Assembly (NCBI GenBank): GCA_037349105.1
Contig: JAYJMM010000103.1
Span: forward strand, 1,178,001 to 1,242,000
DNA from: Limnomonas spitsbergensis
Lineage: Eukaryota; Chlorophyta; Chlorophyceae; Chlamydomonadales
Direction: 5' to 3'
DNA: 64,000 nucleotides
Shown here piece after piece: positions 24,103-35,670 of the stretch (position 1 is its first letter; each line of letters opens with the position of its first letter). The notes under the pieces were generated by a model. The model did no database searches. It saw only the letters and a list, made by a program, of their open reading frames with translations, and had not been told where the DNA came from. The translations under genes were made by a program, and so were the position numbers.

Positions 24103-26773
24103 GTATGCAACAGCTACAACATCAGCTGCAACAGTTGCAGCAGAAGTAGCGGTGGCAGCAGAAGTTGCAGCAGCAACAGCGACAACAGCCGGTGCATGAA
24201 CAGGGAAGCGCACTGATGTCCGCTGTGATGTAACACAAGCTGGCTGCGGCAATTTTGCATGCCCGGCTGCAGCTCCCGGCCCCCTGCATGGAGGACCTTG
24301 TCTCTGCATGGCTTGTGATGAGGATATTTTTTGCCCGATTCATATGGGGCAGCTGAGGGCTGCTTGGGGAGTATGGTATCCTTAATGATCCGGACCAATG
24401 ATTCTTGGGTACGTTTCCACACTGCAGTGGCCGCAGGCTGACTGAGTGCGTGCGCGTCCTGGCGTTCGGATCTGCCATCCCGAAGGGGCATGCCCTTCAT
24501 GACACAGCGACTGGGCCTGCCATCAGTCCGGGTGATGTTTCGTTTTTATGCTGGTACCTGCCATCGTGTCATTCCGTCGTCCATCTCCTCATGTCAGCAC
24601 AAGGCGGTTCTAAAAAGGGAGCGCTCGTGGTGAGCTGGGTGATGACTGATCGCCAATCTGCAATAGGACAGTCTGCCCAAGCCCGTTTTTTGCTTGGATC
24701 GTGTATTTCAACCTAAAATTCATTCATAGTGATCAACTGATATATTAATATTAATGATGCGAATCATCATCCAACCTGTCCCACGTATGTGCACACGAGC
24801 GTCGGTGTGTGTTTGTGACAGACTCGCCCGACGTGCCTTTCGCTAGCTGCCCTACTTATCCCATTTTTGCTTATTGTTGCGTGTCGAATGACTCGTCCCA
24901 TACAGCGCTTTGGCGCAGAGGTGTCTCGGCACGTCCTCCATGTTGCTTCGATCATTGATTGTGAGGCCACCGAGCGCTCTCCGCGCCTAAGAACGATGCT
25001 ACCCTCACTCTGTTGAGCTACGCTGACGCGGCCTTCCCTCTGTTAACCTATCCTGATGCAGTCTTCACTCTGCCCTGCTACCGCAGATTACAGGTTTCGT
25101 AGGCTTCATTTGCGCTTTTCTATACCCTGTGGCGTACCTGCCTCTAAAATCGAGGACCATTAAGGTGAGCAAGGACACGGAGTGAGAATGTGAAGACGCT
25201 TGGACTGAGTACTGGGCTGTGAGCATGCCAGCTCGCATGGTGCAGTCTCGCGCATGGGTATGTTGGCTTGTGCGGCGCAGCTTCATGCATGACAACAGTG
25301 TGATGGCACGGCTCTTCTAGGTGCTCTGTTTTTCAGAGCTCACTGACGGGACAGTTTTTCTTTCATGTCCTCTTTTTGAGAGCCCGCCCTGGCTGGCAAT
25401 GTCTTTTGGGGGGTCGAACCCTGGAGCCTTTGTTTTCCAGGGTGAAACCCTGGATAATTTGGCATTCCCTGCTCGCACTCAAACCGTAGTATATTTGTAG
25501 ATGTCAGCATGCTGCTCTGTGTCTGCTTATGCTTTATGTGCCCCAGTGCAGCCCAGCTGATGCTGATCCTACCCACGGTCTTTTCTGAACCATGGCGGAT
25601 CTGTCCCGAGTGCTGCCCAGCTTAAGCCGACACGGCCCAGTCTTCATCCACCCATGGTTTATCTCTCCCGAATGCTGCCTTGCCCAAGCTGATGCTGCCC
25701 ATGTGGCTGCTCGCTCCCACAGTTTATCGTCATCAACTGCTGCCCAGCTCATGCCGTGATGCTGATGCTGATGCTGCCTGTATGTTCGCTGCCGCAGGAG
25801 GACATGGAGGCACAGCCCGGCTTCTCTAAGAAAGGCGAGTGTTGACCAGAGGGGGGGGGGGGGGGAGGTGTACAACAGTGACAGCAGTGCATTGCATATT
25901 ATTGCGGCCAGTTTCTCAAGGAAAAGCTAGTGCATACTGCAGATCTGGGGGGGGGGGGGATGCACTGCAATACTGCATCGGGTCGGGAAATGTTGGGATC
26001 CTCGATGCAAGACCACTGTGGACCAAGCGGGCGAGTGTGTGTGTAGGGGGGGGGGGGGGCATCTGAGAGAAATACTGGGAAATGTTGCAGGAAGAATACT
26101 CTGCAGGAACAACCCTCGACCCTTTCAAAGGAGAAGCACGCGGGATCCGTAAGGAAACTTGATTTTGTGATTATATTGGGAGTCAACCCATTTCCATCCC
26201 CGCCTGCTTGCGCCCTCAACTCCTCCCCCCCCCTCCCCTCCCCTCCTTTCCTCTCTTCTCACAAACAGGCATGTGGAAGGGCTTGGCAGAGAATTCCGAG
26301 AAAAAGTAGAGGGCTGACTGCCGTACCCCCTCTGTGCCACGCGGGAAATAAAAAGTAGGAGCTTAAAACTGATCATCACAGAATCACGCCAGGAGCGAGG
26401 CAGCCTCGACGCAGCGTGGAAATAAAAGGCGTTTGACGCCTGTGTTGGCGCTGTTTGGACCGCCGGAAGGTGTACTGGAGAGATCCTGAGAGACAGAGGA
26501 GATTTTAGCAGCAGTAGGCGCGCCTAAGCGCCCGCCTGTCGCTCGGCAGAAAAACCGTGAGGCTTCGAAGCGAGAGCAGGAGGCTAGGAAACAACAGCGG
26601 TGTGCTACAGAAGGAGCTTCCGGCTTTTAACAAGAGCTAAACGCTTGGAACCAAGACAGGCAGGCGGCATTGGCATCGCCTGTCACTCCAGCTACATCCG
26701 ACTGGACAAAACTCACAGGGCTGGTTCTGGAGCTAGCTGTCACGCTCCACCTGCCTCATAGAGCTTGCCACCC
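24103..26773. other. Intergenic: DUF3431 3' flank to TauE upstream region
   Basis: 24113-24185 is a GCA/CAG-rich stretch in the probable 3' UTR. About 25849-26062 has three related pieces of about 100 bp, each with a run of 12-16 G. No gene is recognised. Leucine- and proline-rich minus-strand frames are composition artefacts. Confidence 0.5.
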
Positions 26774-29700
26774 ATGCGAGGAGGCTGGAGGGGTGTCTGG
26801 GGCGCATGCAGCGGCCTGGCCAGCGCAGCGGCCGGTGGTGGTGCCAGCGGCGCAGCTGAATCATGCGTGAATCTTGCAGGGAGGGGGGCGAGCGGCCTCG
26901 GTGGAATTGGGGCGAGCTCGGGGCGGATTGCGGCCTCTAGGCTGGTGTGCAGCAGCCCTGCCGCTTTCGCTGCGGCCTTATCTCTTCATCAGCCTTTGAG
27001 CAGGTACGGCTGTTCAGGTTAAAAGTGTGCACTTCCCTGTCCTTTCATGGCCTCCGGATGGCATGCTAAGTTTTCCTATCCAAATCCGCTTCTCAGGGTT
27101 GATTGGTACCAAACATGATGGCTGCTGGCCTGCTGTTGCCTGATGTGGCTTTTCGGCCCCCAGCTGCTTGTCTTGCCGATGCTGAAGTCCCAACTTATTT
27201 GCGTGCAGCGAATGCCTAAGTACCAACCGCTGTTTGTTTTGCCTTACCAAAGTTCCAACTGCCTTTTGTGCTGCCGATGCTCCAGAACGAATTGCTGTTT
27301 GTGTTTCCTTTGCCCAATCCCCAACCGCTGTTTGTGTTGCTGATGCTGAAGTACCAACCGCTGTTTATGTTTCCTTCGCCTATATCCAAACGCCACATCC
27401 GTTGACGATGAATGCTCAGGTGCATGGTAACCTCGGCGCATGGCGGTATGGAAGCCGGCGTCATGCAGCGGGCGAGGCGCATGGCGCTCTGGGTCGGCGC
27501 GCTGGCTGGCGGCTTCGGTAGCATGGTTGGAGTGGGAGGTGGCGTGTTGATATCGCCCATCATCGCGAATGCGTGCAGGTGTGAATGCATGTGTGGGGGT
27601 GTAGTGTTTGTCGTTGGCGTGTACCGGTACTTTTGTCCTCTTGTTAGTTACAGGTAGCATGGTTGGTGTGGGAGGCGGCCTGTGCTGGTATCGCCCATTA
27701 TCGCAGGTGGATGTTTGTTCTGGGTTGGGGAGTTTGTTTGTGACACGTGTATTACTCAGGGTTTTGCAGGTGTGCACTTCTGTCATTTATCACAAATAAC
27801 GTGGTTTGGGTGGGAGGCGGCTTTGGCGGCTTGCTGGCATCGCCCATTATAACGCGAGGCCGCATGCAGATTTGCTAAGTGGAGTTTTTTGAGGTGGATT
27901 TTTGTGACAATGATGACCCCTCCCCCACACACACCAGGAGCATCCCTCAACGCATGATCAGCGGGACCAGCCTCGCGGCGGTCATCGTGACGGGCACCGC
28001 CTCAGGGGCTGTGTTCCACGCACACGGCTCGGCGGATCTTACGTCAGCAGCGGTGATTGCAGCCGCAGCCATCTTGATGGCGCCGCTCGGGGCCAAAGCC
28101 ACACACGTGTTTGATTGCCAGGTATGGGCATGCGACACGTGTATGAGTTGGCCATGTGGGGGGCATTGTCCTCATGTACATGGCTCTGCGGACCTGACCT
28201 GAGCAACTGTTATTGCGGCCATGGCAGTGCTGATGGCGCCGCTCGCTGCCAAGGCCACACTGCTCCCTTCCGCTAACCCTGCCACTGTGCGGCCCGCGGC
28301 ACCTGCTAACCGTCGACCCTTCCTGCAGCGCCTATGAATGTTACGGGTGCATGATCAGTAGTAGTATCTCTGCTGATCACCTCGATTGGTAAGCCGGCTT
28401 CCTATCTGCCGGCAGCTCCTGCTCACCCTCGACCCTCCCTGCCTCCCGCAGCGCCTACATTTTGAATTGCCTGGTATGGCAATGTGACCCTCCCTGCCTC
28501 CCGCAGCGCCTACATTTTGAATTGCCTGGTATGGCAATGTGACCCTCCCTGCCTCCCGCAGCGCCTACATTTTGAATTGCCTGGTATGGCAATGTGACCC
28601 TCCCTGCCTCCCGCAGCGCCTACATTTTGAATTGCCTGGTATGGCAATGTGACCCTCCCTGCCTCCCGCAGCGCCTACATTTTGAATTGCCTGGTATGGC
28701 AATGTGACCCTCCCTGCCTCCCGCAGCGCCTACATTTTGAATTGCCTGGTATGGCAATGTGACCCTCCCTGCCTCCCGCAGCGCCTACATTTTGAATTGC
28801 CTGGTATGGCAATGTGACCCTCCCTGCCTCCCGCAGCGTCGAAGGATGTTATTTTGATTTCACCTCGAACTGTTAGCCTCCCTCCCAGCTGCTGGCAGCA
28901 CCTGTTCACCCTCGACCCTCCCTGCCTCCCGCAGCGCTTACGTATGCTCCTGGGGTACTGGCTCTACTTTGTTGCGCCGCTGGTGCCTCTGAAAGCTATC
29001 CTCCTGTCCAACGACACCGCTGCCACCACGACCCAGCCAGCAGTGGTGATGGCTGCGGCTGCTGCCCAGCCCGCAGCAGGGCCAGCAGTCGCGGTTGCCC
29101 AGCCCGCGGCGGGGCTGGCAGTGGCAGCGGCGACTGCCTTGCCCGTGGCGGCGGCGACAGCGGCCCCTCAAGGGGCCTCTCCTCCTTCCGGGGCGCCTGC
29201 CTCCCCGCCGGCTTTGATACCGGCTGCTATTCCAGGGGCGTCACCAGCTCTTGCCAGCAATGGGGCACCTGCCACACAAACAGCGCCTCAAACTCTTTCC
29301 AGTGATGGGTCGCCTGCCTGTGCTGATGCGCCGGTGAGGCTCCGGGCTGGGCTTGTAAAGAGGGTGTGAAGAGCCGTCGCGGCCTGTTTGGGGTGAAACC
29401 TGGCGATGAATCTTTTGCAGGATTTGAATTCGCAACGAGTGAAGAGAGGGGAAGGAGTCACAGAGAACGCACAATGCCGGATGGTGACCCGTGCCTGAGA
29501 TGCTGACAGAAGATGGCTTGCCTGCATGGTCGGCCCAACCATCCCAGGGGCACAGCTTTTTTTCCAGCGTTTCTTTTTTCTTGACTCAGCTACATGTCAG
29601 CCACATGTCAGCTATACTTGGGCCTCTATCTGTGGGGGCCATTCGAGCTTAGTAACTGTATTAACTGCCAAGGAACTGTTTAAAATTGAACGGGAGGGTG

Positions 29701-31624
29701 GTGCAACTGTGAACTGCTAAGGAACTGTATGAATCGCCTATGAACTGTTTCAGTAACTGAACGGGAGCATTCTGCCTCATTTCAGGGAGAGACCCCTCCC
29801 TTGTTCCGCGCGCTCCGAGCCTCTGATATTGCGCTGGCAGCTACCGGCATCATTGCGGGCTTCGCTTCAGGGCTGCTGGGCATTGGAGGTGGCACAATCG
29901 TGACCCCGGCGCTGGCGCTGTTCACTGGGATGGGGCAGGTGCAGGTGCGATTGTGCGATGAGGGGGAGCGAGAGAGAGACAGAGAAGGGGCTTTTTAACA
30001 TGGATGGAGCAGGTGCGAATGTGCAGTGAGAGAGAGAGAAAGAGCTGTATTAACTGGAATAACAGCAACAGTATGTGAAATAGTGTGTTTGCACCTCCCG
30101 TCCCCGTGTGTGTGAATAAGTGTGTTCCCCTGCCCTCCTCTGCCAGGTGGTGCCCCCCCCCCCCCAATGGCAATGTGCTCCCCTTGAATGTGTGTGAATA
30201 AGTGTGTTCCCCTGCCCTCCTCTGCCAGGTGGTGGGCACCTCCCTGGTGGCAATGGTGCTCCCCTTGCATGTGTGTGAATAAGTGTGTTCCCCTGCCCTC
30301 CTCTGCCAGGTGGTGGACAGCTCCCTGGTGGCAATGGTGCTCCCCTCGCTTGTGTGTGAATAAGTGTGTTCCCCTGCCCTCCTCTGCCAGGTGGTGGGCA
30401 CCTCCCTGGTGGCGATGGTGCTCCCCTCGCTTGTGGGGCTGGGACAGCATGCTCGCCTAGGCAATGTGGACTGGCTCATGGCCGCTGGCCTAGGAGCAGG
30501 AACGCTATTTGGCTCTACTATGGGTAAGTGAAAGGAGGGGCTTGTGTCCAGGGGAGGAAACGGCTGTGTATGTGTGTCGCTATGGAACGGAATGGAACAA
30601 TTTTGACGCATTTGCTGTTTGGTTGCCCCAAAAATTGCAGTAAAAGTATAGTACAAAATTTGCAGTTGTTGGTGTAGGTAGCTGGTGGAACAAGATCTTA
30701 CGTTGTTAAGGTTTTGGAATTCTTTAGGCAGTTGACCTGATTATCGCCGGATTTTTTCCAGGGCTGTGGACTAGACTATGCAACATAACAAAACGCAGCG
30801 TTTTGTGCACTGCATGTTTGATGAAAGAGAGAAGCCCCCTTCCCAAAATGGTAAGCAAGCCGACGTTTTTCATTTGACGTCATTTGACTTGAATAGTGCA
30901 AGTTTAGTGTACGCAACTTCGAGGGGGGATATGCGGCTGCCACGTGGTCCTTGCGGACCAAACCTTGACCATGGCCAGAGTAACTGGGCTTGCCGCGCAG
31001 GCCAACGTAGGCTAAGGTTGTAGCTGTCATGTAGCTGAAGCACCCAACATGGACCCATCCAACCTGTTACCGTACAATGCGGTGACCACACTTGAATAAA
31101 CCCGTGACCGCTGCTGCTGGTTCTTGTAACACCCTGAGCCAGTCAATGACATTACACCTCTGGGACCTGCTCACAAAGGCTCGGCCGCGTTGGCGGCCAA
31201 CTGTCCTGTTGGGGGAAATGAAAAGGAACTTAAGGCCCTGAACCAGTGACTTGATCTGACCCGTGACCGTTGTTGCTTTTTTCACAACACCCTGAACCAG
31301 ACCTGACCCCCCAATCCTAAACTAGACCTGTTAATGATGTTACACCTAAACTAGACCTGTTAATGATGTTACACTTAAACTAGACCTGTTAATGATGTTA
31401 CACCTAAACTAGACCTGTTAATGATGTTACACCTAAACTAGACCTGTTAATGATGTTACACCTAAACTAGACGTGTGCTTGTTGCTGCAGGGAGCAGCCT
31501 AGCTGTGCATGCGCCTCCGCTGGTGTTGGAGTCAGCGTTTGGTCTAGGGATGGCTTACCTTGGCCACAAGACTCTGGCTGGGGCTGCAGCCGCCACAGCA
31601 GCAAAGAAAGTGTTGAAGAAGTAA
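26774..31624 (+). CDS. TauE/SafE-family (DUF81) anion permease, 7 exons, probably organelle-targeted
   Basis: Exons 26774-27003, 27420-27578, 27938-28121, 28935-29333, 29786-29938, 30391-30523 and 31491-31624 (TAA) have phases 2, 2, 0, 0, 0, 1 and give about 463 residues. The family, annotated as sulfite/organosulfonate exporters, has two homologous halves each with a glycine-rich turn. Here these are GSMVGVGGGVLISPII (exon 2) and SGLLGIGGGTIVTPALAL (exon 5). The matching GTSLAAVIVTGTASGAVFHA (exon 3) and VVGTSLVAMVLPSLVGLGQH (exon 6) are the paired GTSL helices. Exon 1 plus early exon 2 encodes an Ala/Gly/Ser-rich, Arg-containing, acid-poor leader, probably a plastid transit peptide. Exon 4 adds about 110 residues of Ala/Pro-rich low complexity between the halves, longer than usual for the family. 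ATG 26774 is the first in-frame ATG after a TAG at 26759. Transport substrate cannot be told from sequence. Confidence 0.85.
27165..27400. repeat. Imperfect repeat in TauE intron 1
   Basis: Units of about 42-48 bp around GTACCAACCGCTGTTTGTGT followed by TTCCTTTGCC or TTGCTGATGCTGAA, roughly five copies with drift. Intronic, just upstream of the exon 2 acceptor. Confidence 0.6.
27652..27866 (+). repeat. Two decayed copies of TauE exon 2 end in intron 2
   Basis: GGTAGCATGGTTGG.GTGGGAGG and TATCGCCCAT.ATCGC from exon 2 (27517-27578) recur at about 27652-27706 (still ending in CAG|GTG) and, more altered, at about 27800-27868 (GTGGGAGGCGGCTTTGGCGG, CATCGCCCATTATAACGCG). The reading frame is broken in both. 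Confidence 0.8.
28177..28262 (+). repeat. Decayed copy of TauE exon 3 end in intron 3
   Basis: CATGGCTCTGCGGACCTGAC to CTGATGGCGCCGCTCGCTGC and CAAGGCCACAC matches exon 3 at about 28021-28105 (the HGSADLT to GAKATH code). An in-frame TGA and other changes show it is not coding. Confidence 0.8.
28411..28934 (+). repeat. 55-bp array carrying the TauE exon 4 acceptor
   Basis: Units start at 28451, 28506, 28561, 28616, 28671, 28726, 28781 and 28836, exactly 55 bp apart and virtually identical. Each has CCCTCCCTGCCTCCCGCAG|CG, the same pyrimidine tract and acceptor that precede exon 4 at 28935. Looser copies lie at about 28310-28336 and 28411-28450. About ten candidate 3' splice sites thus stand before one exon. 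Confidence 0.9.
30105..30390 (+). repeat. About 80-bp array carrying the TauE exon 6 acceptor and exon start
   Basis: Units of GTGTGTGAATAAGTGTGTTC then CCCTGCCCTCCTCTGCCAG|GTGGTGG. Three full upstream copies of the acceptor (AG at about 30145, 30228, 30309) precede the real one (30390). The exon part still encodes VVGTSLVAMVLP or close variants, then meets an in-frame TAA in GAATAAG. The copies are therefore intronic unless they are used as truncating alternative exons. Confidence 0.9.
31300..31475. repeat. 29-bp minisatellite in TauE intron 6
   Basis: Six units of CCTAAACTAGACCTGTTAAT followed by GATGTTACA. It lies just upstream of the exon 7 acceptor (31490) but does not include it. Confidence 0.85.
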
Positions 31625-32599
31625 CGAGTCACCAGGAACTCTGTTCGCGTCTGGCTTAGGGATGGGACCTAGGGCTGGAGACTCTGGCTCTGGGGCAGCG
31701 GCAGTCAATGACATGGCACCTCTGGGCCATGCTGCAAAGGCATCAGGATCTTGAAGAAGGGTAGCCAGAGCAGTTGTGACTGCTGCAGCGCAGCCTGCTG
31801 GCACTGGCGTCATGGTTATGGACTTTGAGGTGCTGGCATCGGCTTTCACTGAGCCTTGTTAAACAATGGATGGTCGGATCGCTGGGGGCTGTTGTGATTG
31901 GTCCCAGTTCATGCAGCTGATGTTTGAGCCAGGGAGGTCCAATGGGCCACGAACCTTTTGCCGTGTGATATTTAGGTTTTTAGAATGAAAGGCACAGTTA
32001 GGGGGTACAGTGTAGAGTACAGAGGGGAGGCTTCCTGAACACTGAAGTTACTTTTTGAGTTTGAGCATTGTTTTTGATCGGGCCAAACAGGAATGTATTT
32101 CAGAAGTATATTTTCGAAGTTTTTTTATTTGTAGTGGATGAATTGCTGCCTTGTTTAATTTGTGCGAAATCTCTAACTCTCTATGAATTCAGTGGAAGCC
32201 TTGGCAGCCTAACAATGTCTCTTTGGAAATCCTGTCCATGAAATTAATGTTATGCCACATTCAGATGGTGCTGGACCTCTACCTCCACAGGATTGAACAA
32301 GTATTGTCAGTCTAACAGGGCCTCTTACAACCGAACATTTCACTGTCGGGCAGGTTTGATAGCTCCAAAAATCATTCATTAGCGATGAGTGTCCAGATGT
32401 TGATTTGTTTATTGGCATCCCCCTCCGAACCTTATCAGCGCACCTCCAGGAGTCCCACAAAGCCACTCAGTCTCATCAGCTCTTGGCGCTTAAACAGTGA
32501 GTAATTAAGAATCCATGATCCCTTATAGGACCTAAGACCTCTTCAGTAAATTCTATGCCTCTTGAACGCTCTCTGATTCCGGCTGCCTATGACCACCTG

Positions 32600-32890
32600 T
32601 ACATACCAGCCAGCCACCCATCAGATTTCCGCACCCTTGCATTCCACATGCCCTTCCTGCCCTTAAACCACCGCCCAGTGATCAGCCACAGTGGTAGGAA
32701 CAGGTAGCCCTCAAGATCCTCGTGATCAGGCAGGGACGGGCACGCCAGGCAGTTGCTCGCCAACTGATTCTGAAAGGCCTTGGAGAGTTTGGCCCGCTGT
32801 TGCAGTAGAGCGGCCCACCGGCCTCATCGGGCCAGGTGCTGCCGCTGTTGGGCACTGTTATGTTGAAGAAGAGGAGGTCGAAGCACAGCG
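32600..32890 (-). pseudogene. Possible minus-strand exon or gene remnant, unrecognised
   Basis: The minus strand reads LLQQRAKLSKAFQNQLASNC and then LPDHEDLEGYLFLPLWLITG in one frame, ending at a possible GTATGT donor. Upstream the same frame has a TGA, and a second frame (FDLLFFNITVPNSGSTWPDE) continues the protein-like character. The frame change suggests a broken gene or an unseen intron. A faint resemblance to the EST1/SMG-type LRGFLPL motif is not enough for a call. Confidence 0.2.
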
Positions 32891-32929
32891 CGGCAAAATG
32901 TACTTGGGGCCTTGGAGGGCGCCGCCCCG

Positions 32930-33240
32930 CTGCGCGGCAAAAGGTACTTGGGGTCTTGGAGGGCACTGCCCCGCTGCGCAGCAAAAGGTACTTGGGGTCT
33001 AAGAGGGCACCGCCCCGCTGCGCGGCAAAATGTACTTGGGGTCTTAGAGAGCACCGCTCAGCTGCGCGGTAAAAGGTACTTGGTGTCTTAGATGGCACCG
33101 CCCCGCTGCGCGGCGAAGGGTACTTGGGGTTTTATAGGGCACCGCCCCGCTGCGCGGCAAAAGGTATTTGGGGTCTTAGAGGGCACCGCCCCGCTGCGCG
33201 GCAAGAGGTACTTGGGGTTTTAGAGGGCACCCCCCCTCTA
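32930..33240. repeat. About 46-bp minisatellite
   Basis: Seven units of GCGCGGCAAAAGGTACTTGG followed by GGTCTTAGAGGGCACCGCCC. On the minus strand each unit contains a pyrimidine-rich CCTTTTGCCGCGCAG that looks like an acceptor. This would fit the junction-array theme if the minus-strand candidate next to it is real. Confidence 0.75.
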
Positions 33241-33739
33241 CAACCTGGAGCATGTGAGGGTTTGGTTTGGGTTTCACCCCCCCCCCTCTTTACACCATGG
33301 AGCATGTATTGGGTATGGTGCGGTTTTCACCCCCCCCCCTATATCCTGGATCATGGCAGGGTTTGATGTGGGTCCCCCCTCCCCCCTGTATAGTCCCCCC
33401 CCCCTCATAACTCTGGAGCAGGTGAGTGTTTATAGTGTTTGCCCCACTCTGATTCATGGATCATGAGATGGTGTAGGGTTTGAGCCCCCCCCCTCTACGT
33501 TTTGGCCTGCCAACTAGGAGATGGTACCTTACCAACAAATGCACATGACATGAACACAATACCTGACTGTTAGATACTAGAGGTTGTTATGGTCTTATGT
33601 GGGGCTTTCTAGACTACATTATTAGCTGGCAAACCTGTGTGACCTAGTCAGGAAAACAGTGGGTGGGTGGATGTGGGAGAAGGGGGTGGAGGTGAGCCAT
33701 AACGTAATTTAAGTAATGCGCATGTCTCTGCAGATCTTC

Positions 33740-34545
33740 ATCATTCTGCTTCAGGGGGTTCACTCTTCAGGGGGGCTCACTATTAAGGGGTTCACCCTTC
33801 AGGGGGTTCATCCTTCAGGGGGTTCACTCTTCATGGGGTTCACTCTTCATGGGGTTCACTCTTCATGGGGTTCACTCTTCATGGGGTTCACTCTTCAGGG
33901 GGTTCACTTTTCAGGGGGGGGTTACTCTTCAGGGGTGTGTCACTCTTCACGGGGTTCACTCTTCATGGGGTTCGCTCTTCACGGGGTTCACTCTTCATGG
34001 GGTTCACTCTTCTGGGGGTTCACTCTTCAGGGGGTTCACTTTTCAGGGGGGGGTCACTCTTCAGGGGTGTGTCACTCTTCACGGGGTTCACTCTTCATGG
34101 GGTTCGCTCTTCATGGGGGGTCAGTGGGTCACTCTTCAGGGGGGTCACTCTGCATGGTGTCACTCTTCATTTGATTCACTCTTCATAATGGTTAATCTTC
34201 AGGGGTGTGTCACTCCTCATGGGGGTCGCTCTTCATGGAGTCAATCTTCATGGGTGGTCAGTGGGCCACTCTTCAGGGGGGGGGCACTCTTCATGTGATA
34301 AATTCACTCGTCATGTGGGGTCACTCTTCAGGGGGGTTCACTCTTCAGGGGGTTCACTCTTCGGGGGGGGGGGTCACTCTTCAGGGGTTCACTCTTCATG
34401 GGGGTCACTCTTCATGGGGGTTTACTCTTCAGGGGGTTCACTTTTCAGCCGGGGTTCACTCTTCAGGGGTTCACTCTCCAGGGAAGTCACTCTTTAGAGG
34501 GTTCACTCTTCAGGGGTTCACTCTTCAGGGGGGTTCACTTACGAA
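33740..34545. repeat. 17-19-bp minisatellite
   Basis: More than 40 imperfect units of GGGGTTCACTCTTCAGGG/CATGG type. It keeps several plus-strand frames open, giving Gly/Ser/His/Phe repeats that are not proteins. Confidence 0.85.
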
Positions 34546-34635
34546 GCCTTGGCCAAAACAGCTTGCCGCTCAATTGTAGTTTTAAACAGGAAAGAGCCGA
34601 AGAGCTCCCCAACTGCTCGGCCCCACACATGTCAG

Positions 34636-35136
34636 TCAGCACCTGGTACCAGAGGGATGAGAGGGGCCGGGGGGTTCAACCAGGTCGAGGCAAGACAAAG
34701 GGAGGAAGAGAAGGGGTGGGGCGCGGGAGCAAGGCCATGCTAGGAAAGTATCCTTGGCACGGGGGGAGGCGACCTGGCAAGGAGAGTGGGGCGGGCCCGT
34801 GTAGATGGTACAGGGTGACGGCCTGGCCAGGAAGGGGAGGAGACCAATCGCCTGATCGGTACCATTATGAGCAGAGGCGATGTGTGTGGGGGGGGGTGTG
34901 GGGTACCTCGAGGGGGTTGATTGGGAGAAGTCATGGGCCACAGTGATATGCCGCTGATGCATAGGAAGTGCAGCAAAGCGGGTGTAGTGGAGGGCCTGCT
35001 CATGTGGGTGTCCATTGAGTATGAGGGCGATACAGTTTAGTGAAATCTGGGCTGCTTGGATCCAACGACAACGCGACTCACGATGGAATGTTTCGGAGAG
35101 GTATGTGGATGGCATGAAGGTGATTGGATGGGACAA
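34636..35136 (-). CDS. Unrecognised minus-strand open frame
   Basis: The first half has protein-like composition (FMPSTYLSETFHRESRCRWI, then HEQALHYTRFAALPMHQRHI) and stays open further upstream to about 35190. The second half is Pro/Ser-rich and probably past a splice site (GGTACC near 34906). No family is recognised. It may be a fragment of a mobile-element or host gene exon. Confidence 0.2.
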   Translation of the reverse strand: MSHPITFMPSTYLSETFHRESRCRWIQAAQISLNCIALILNGHPHEQALHYTRFAALPMHQRHITVAHDFSQSTPSRYPTPPPTHIASAHNGTDQAIGLLPFLARPSPCTIYTGPPHSPCQVASPRAKDTFLAWPCSRAPPLLFLPLSCLDLVEPPGPSHPSGTRC

Positions 35137-35545
35137 GAAGTGAGGGTCGGTGGTGCCAAGGAGGAGAAGCCCAGACGATAGGGAAGATAGTGTAACTCTT
35201 CAGTGATTGAGGGGGGGAAACTTGCTCTGGAGTGAAGGGATGGTGCGAGGAATGTGGTATTGGGAGGTTGTGGTCGGCTTGTCATGCTGATGTAGCGCAC
35301 CGCGCGTATTACTGAATTATCAGTTCCTTGTTTAAGGATTCCTGCAGTTGAACTCTGTTTACGGAGCTGCTGTAGCAGTTACACTTTTCTGTTTTCTCTG
35401 GATGTCAGAGAAGTTTGTATTTTCACACTTTAGCCTCCTTCTTAGTGGCTGCTTGGTTTTCTGCGGTCACTATTTCTTTCTTACTTGAAGCCCTGATTTC
35501 GTAATCACCCTTAAATCTGAAGTTACATAGTCACTCTCATCGAGC

Positions 35546-35670
35546 AAGCACAAACACTGCTCACTTTATTCCAGCAAGCACAAACACTGCTCGAATATCG
35601 ATCTATCATCCAGAACAAGCACCAAAACTGTTCGACCCTTCCAGTCTAAGCAAGCACAAACACTGCTTAG
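35546..35670. repeat. Short repeat of AGCAAGCACAAACACTGCTC type
   Basis: Four copies of a 20-30 bp unit (GCAAGCACAAACACTGCTC, one altered to GAACAAGCACCAAAACTGTTC). No coding context is seen. Confidence 0.7.

Noticed and set aside
24114..24500. Leu/Cys-rich minus-strand frames
   Set aside because: Reverse complement of a CAG/GCA-rich stretch in the likely 3' UTR of the DUF3431 gene.
28440..30460. Regular repeats with short spacers considered as CRISPR arrays (28.45-28.84 and 30.1-30.4 kb)
   Set aside because: Units are tandem without unique spacers, lie in introns of a eukaryotic gene, and contain its splice acceptor.
34540..34660. Minus-strand reading RAVGELFGSFLFKTTIERQA as a last exon
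   Set aside because: An in-frame stop lies just upstream and there is no acceptor AG between it and the segment.
33716..34946. Gly/Ser/His/Phe-rich frames
   Set aside because: 17-19-bp minisatellite.
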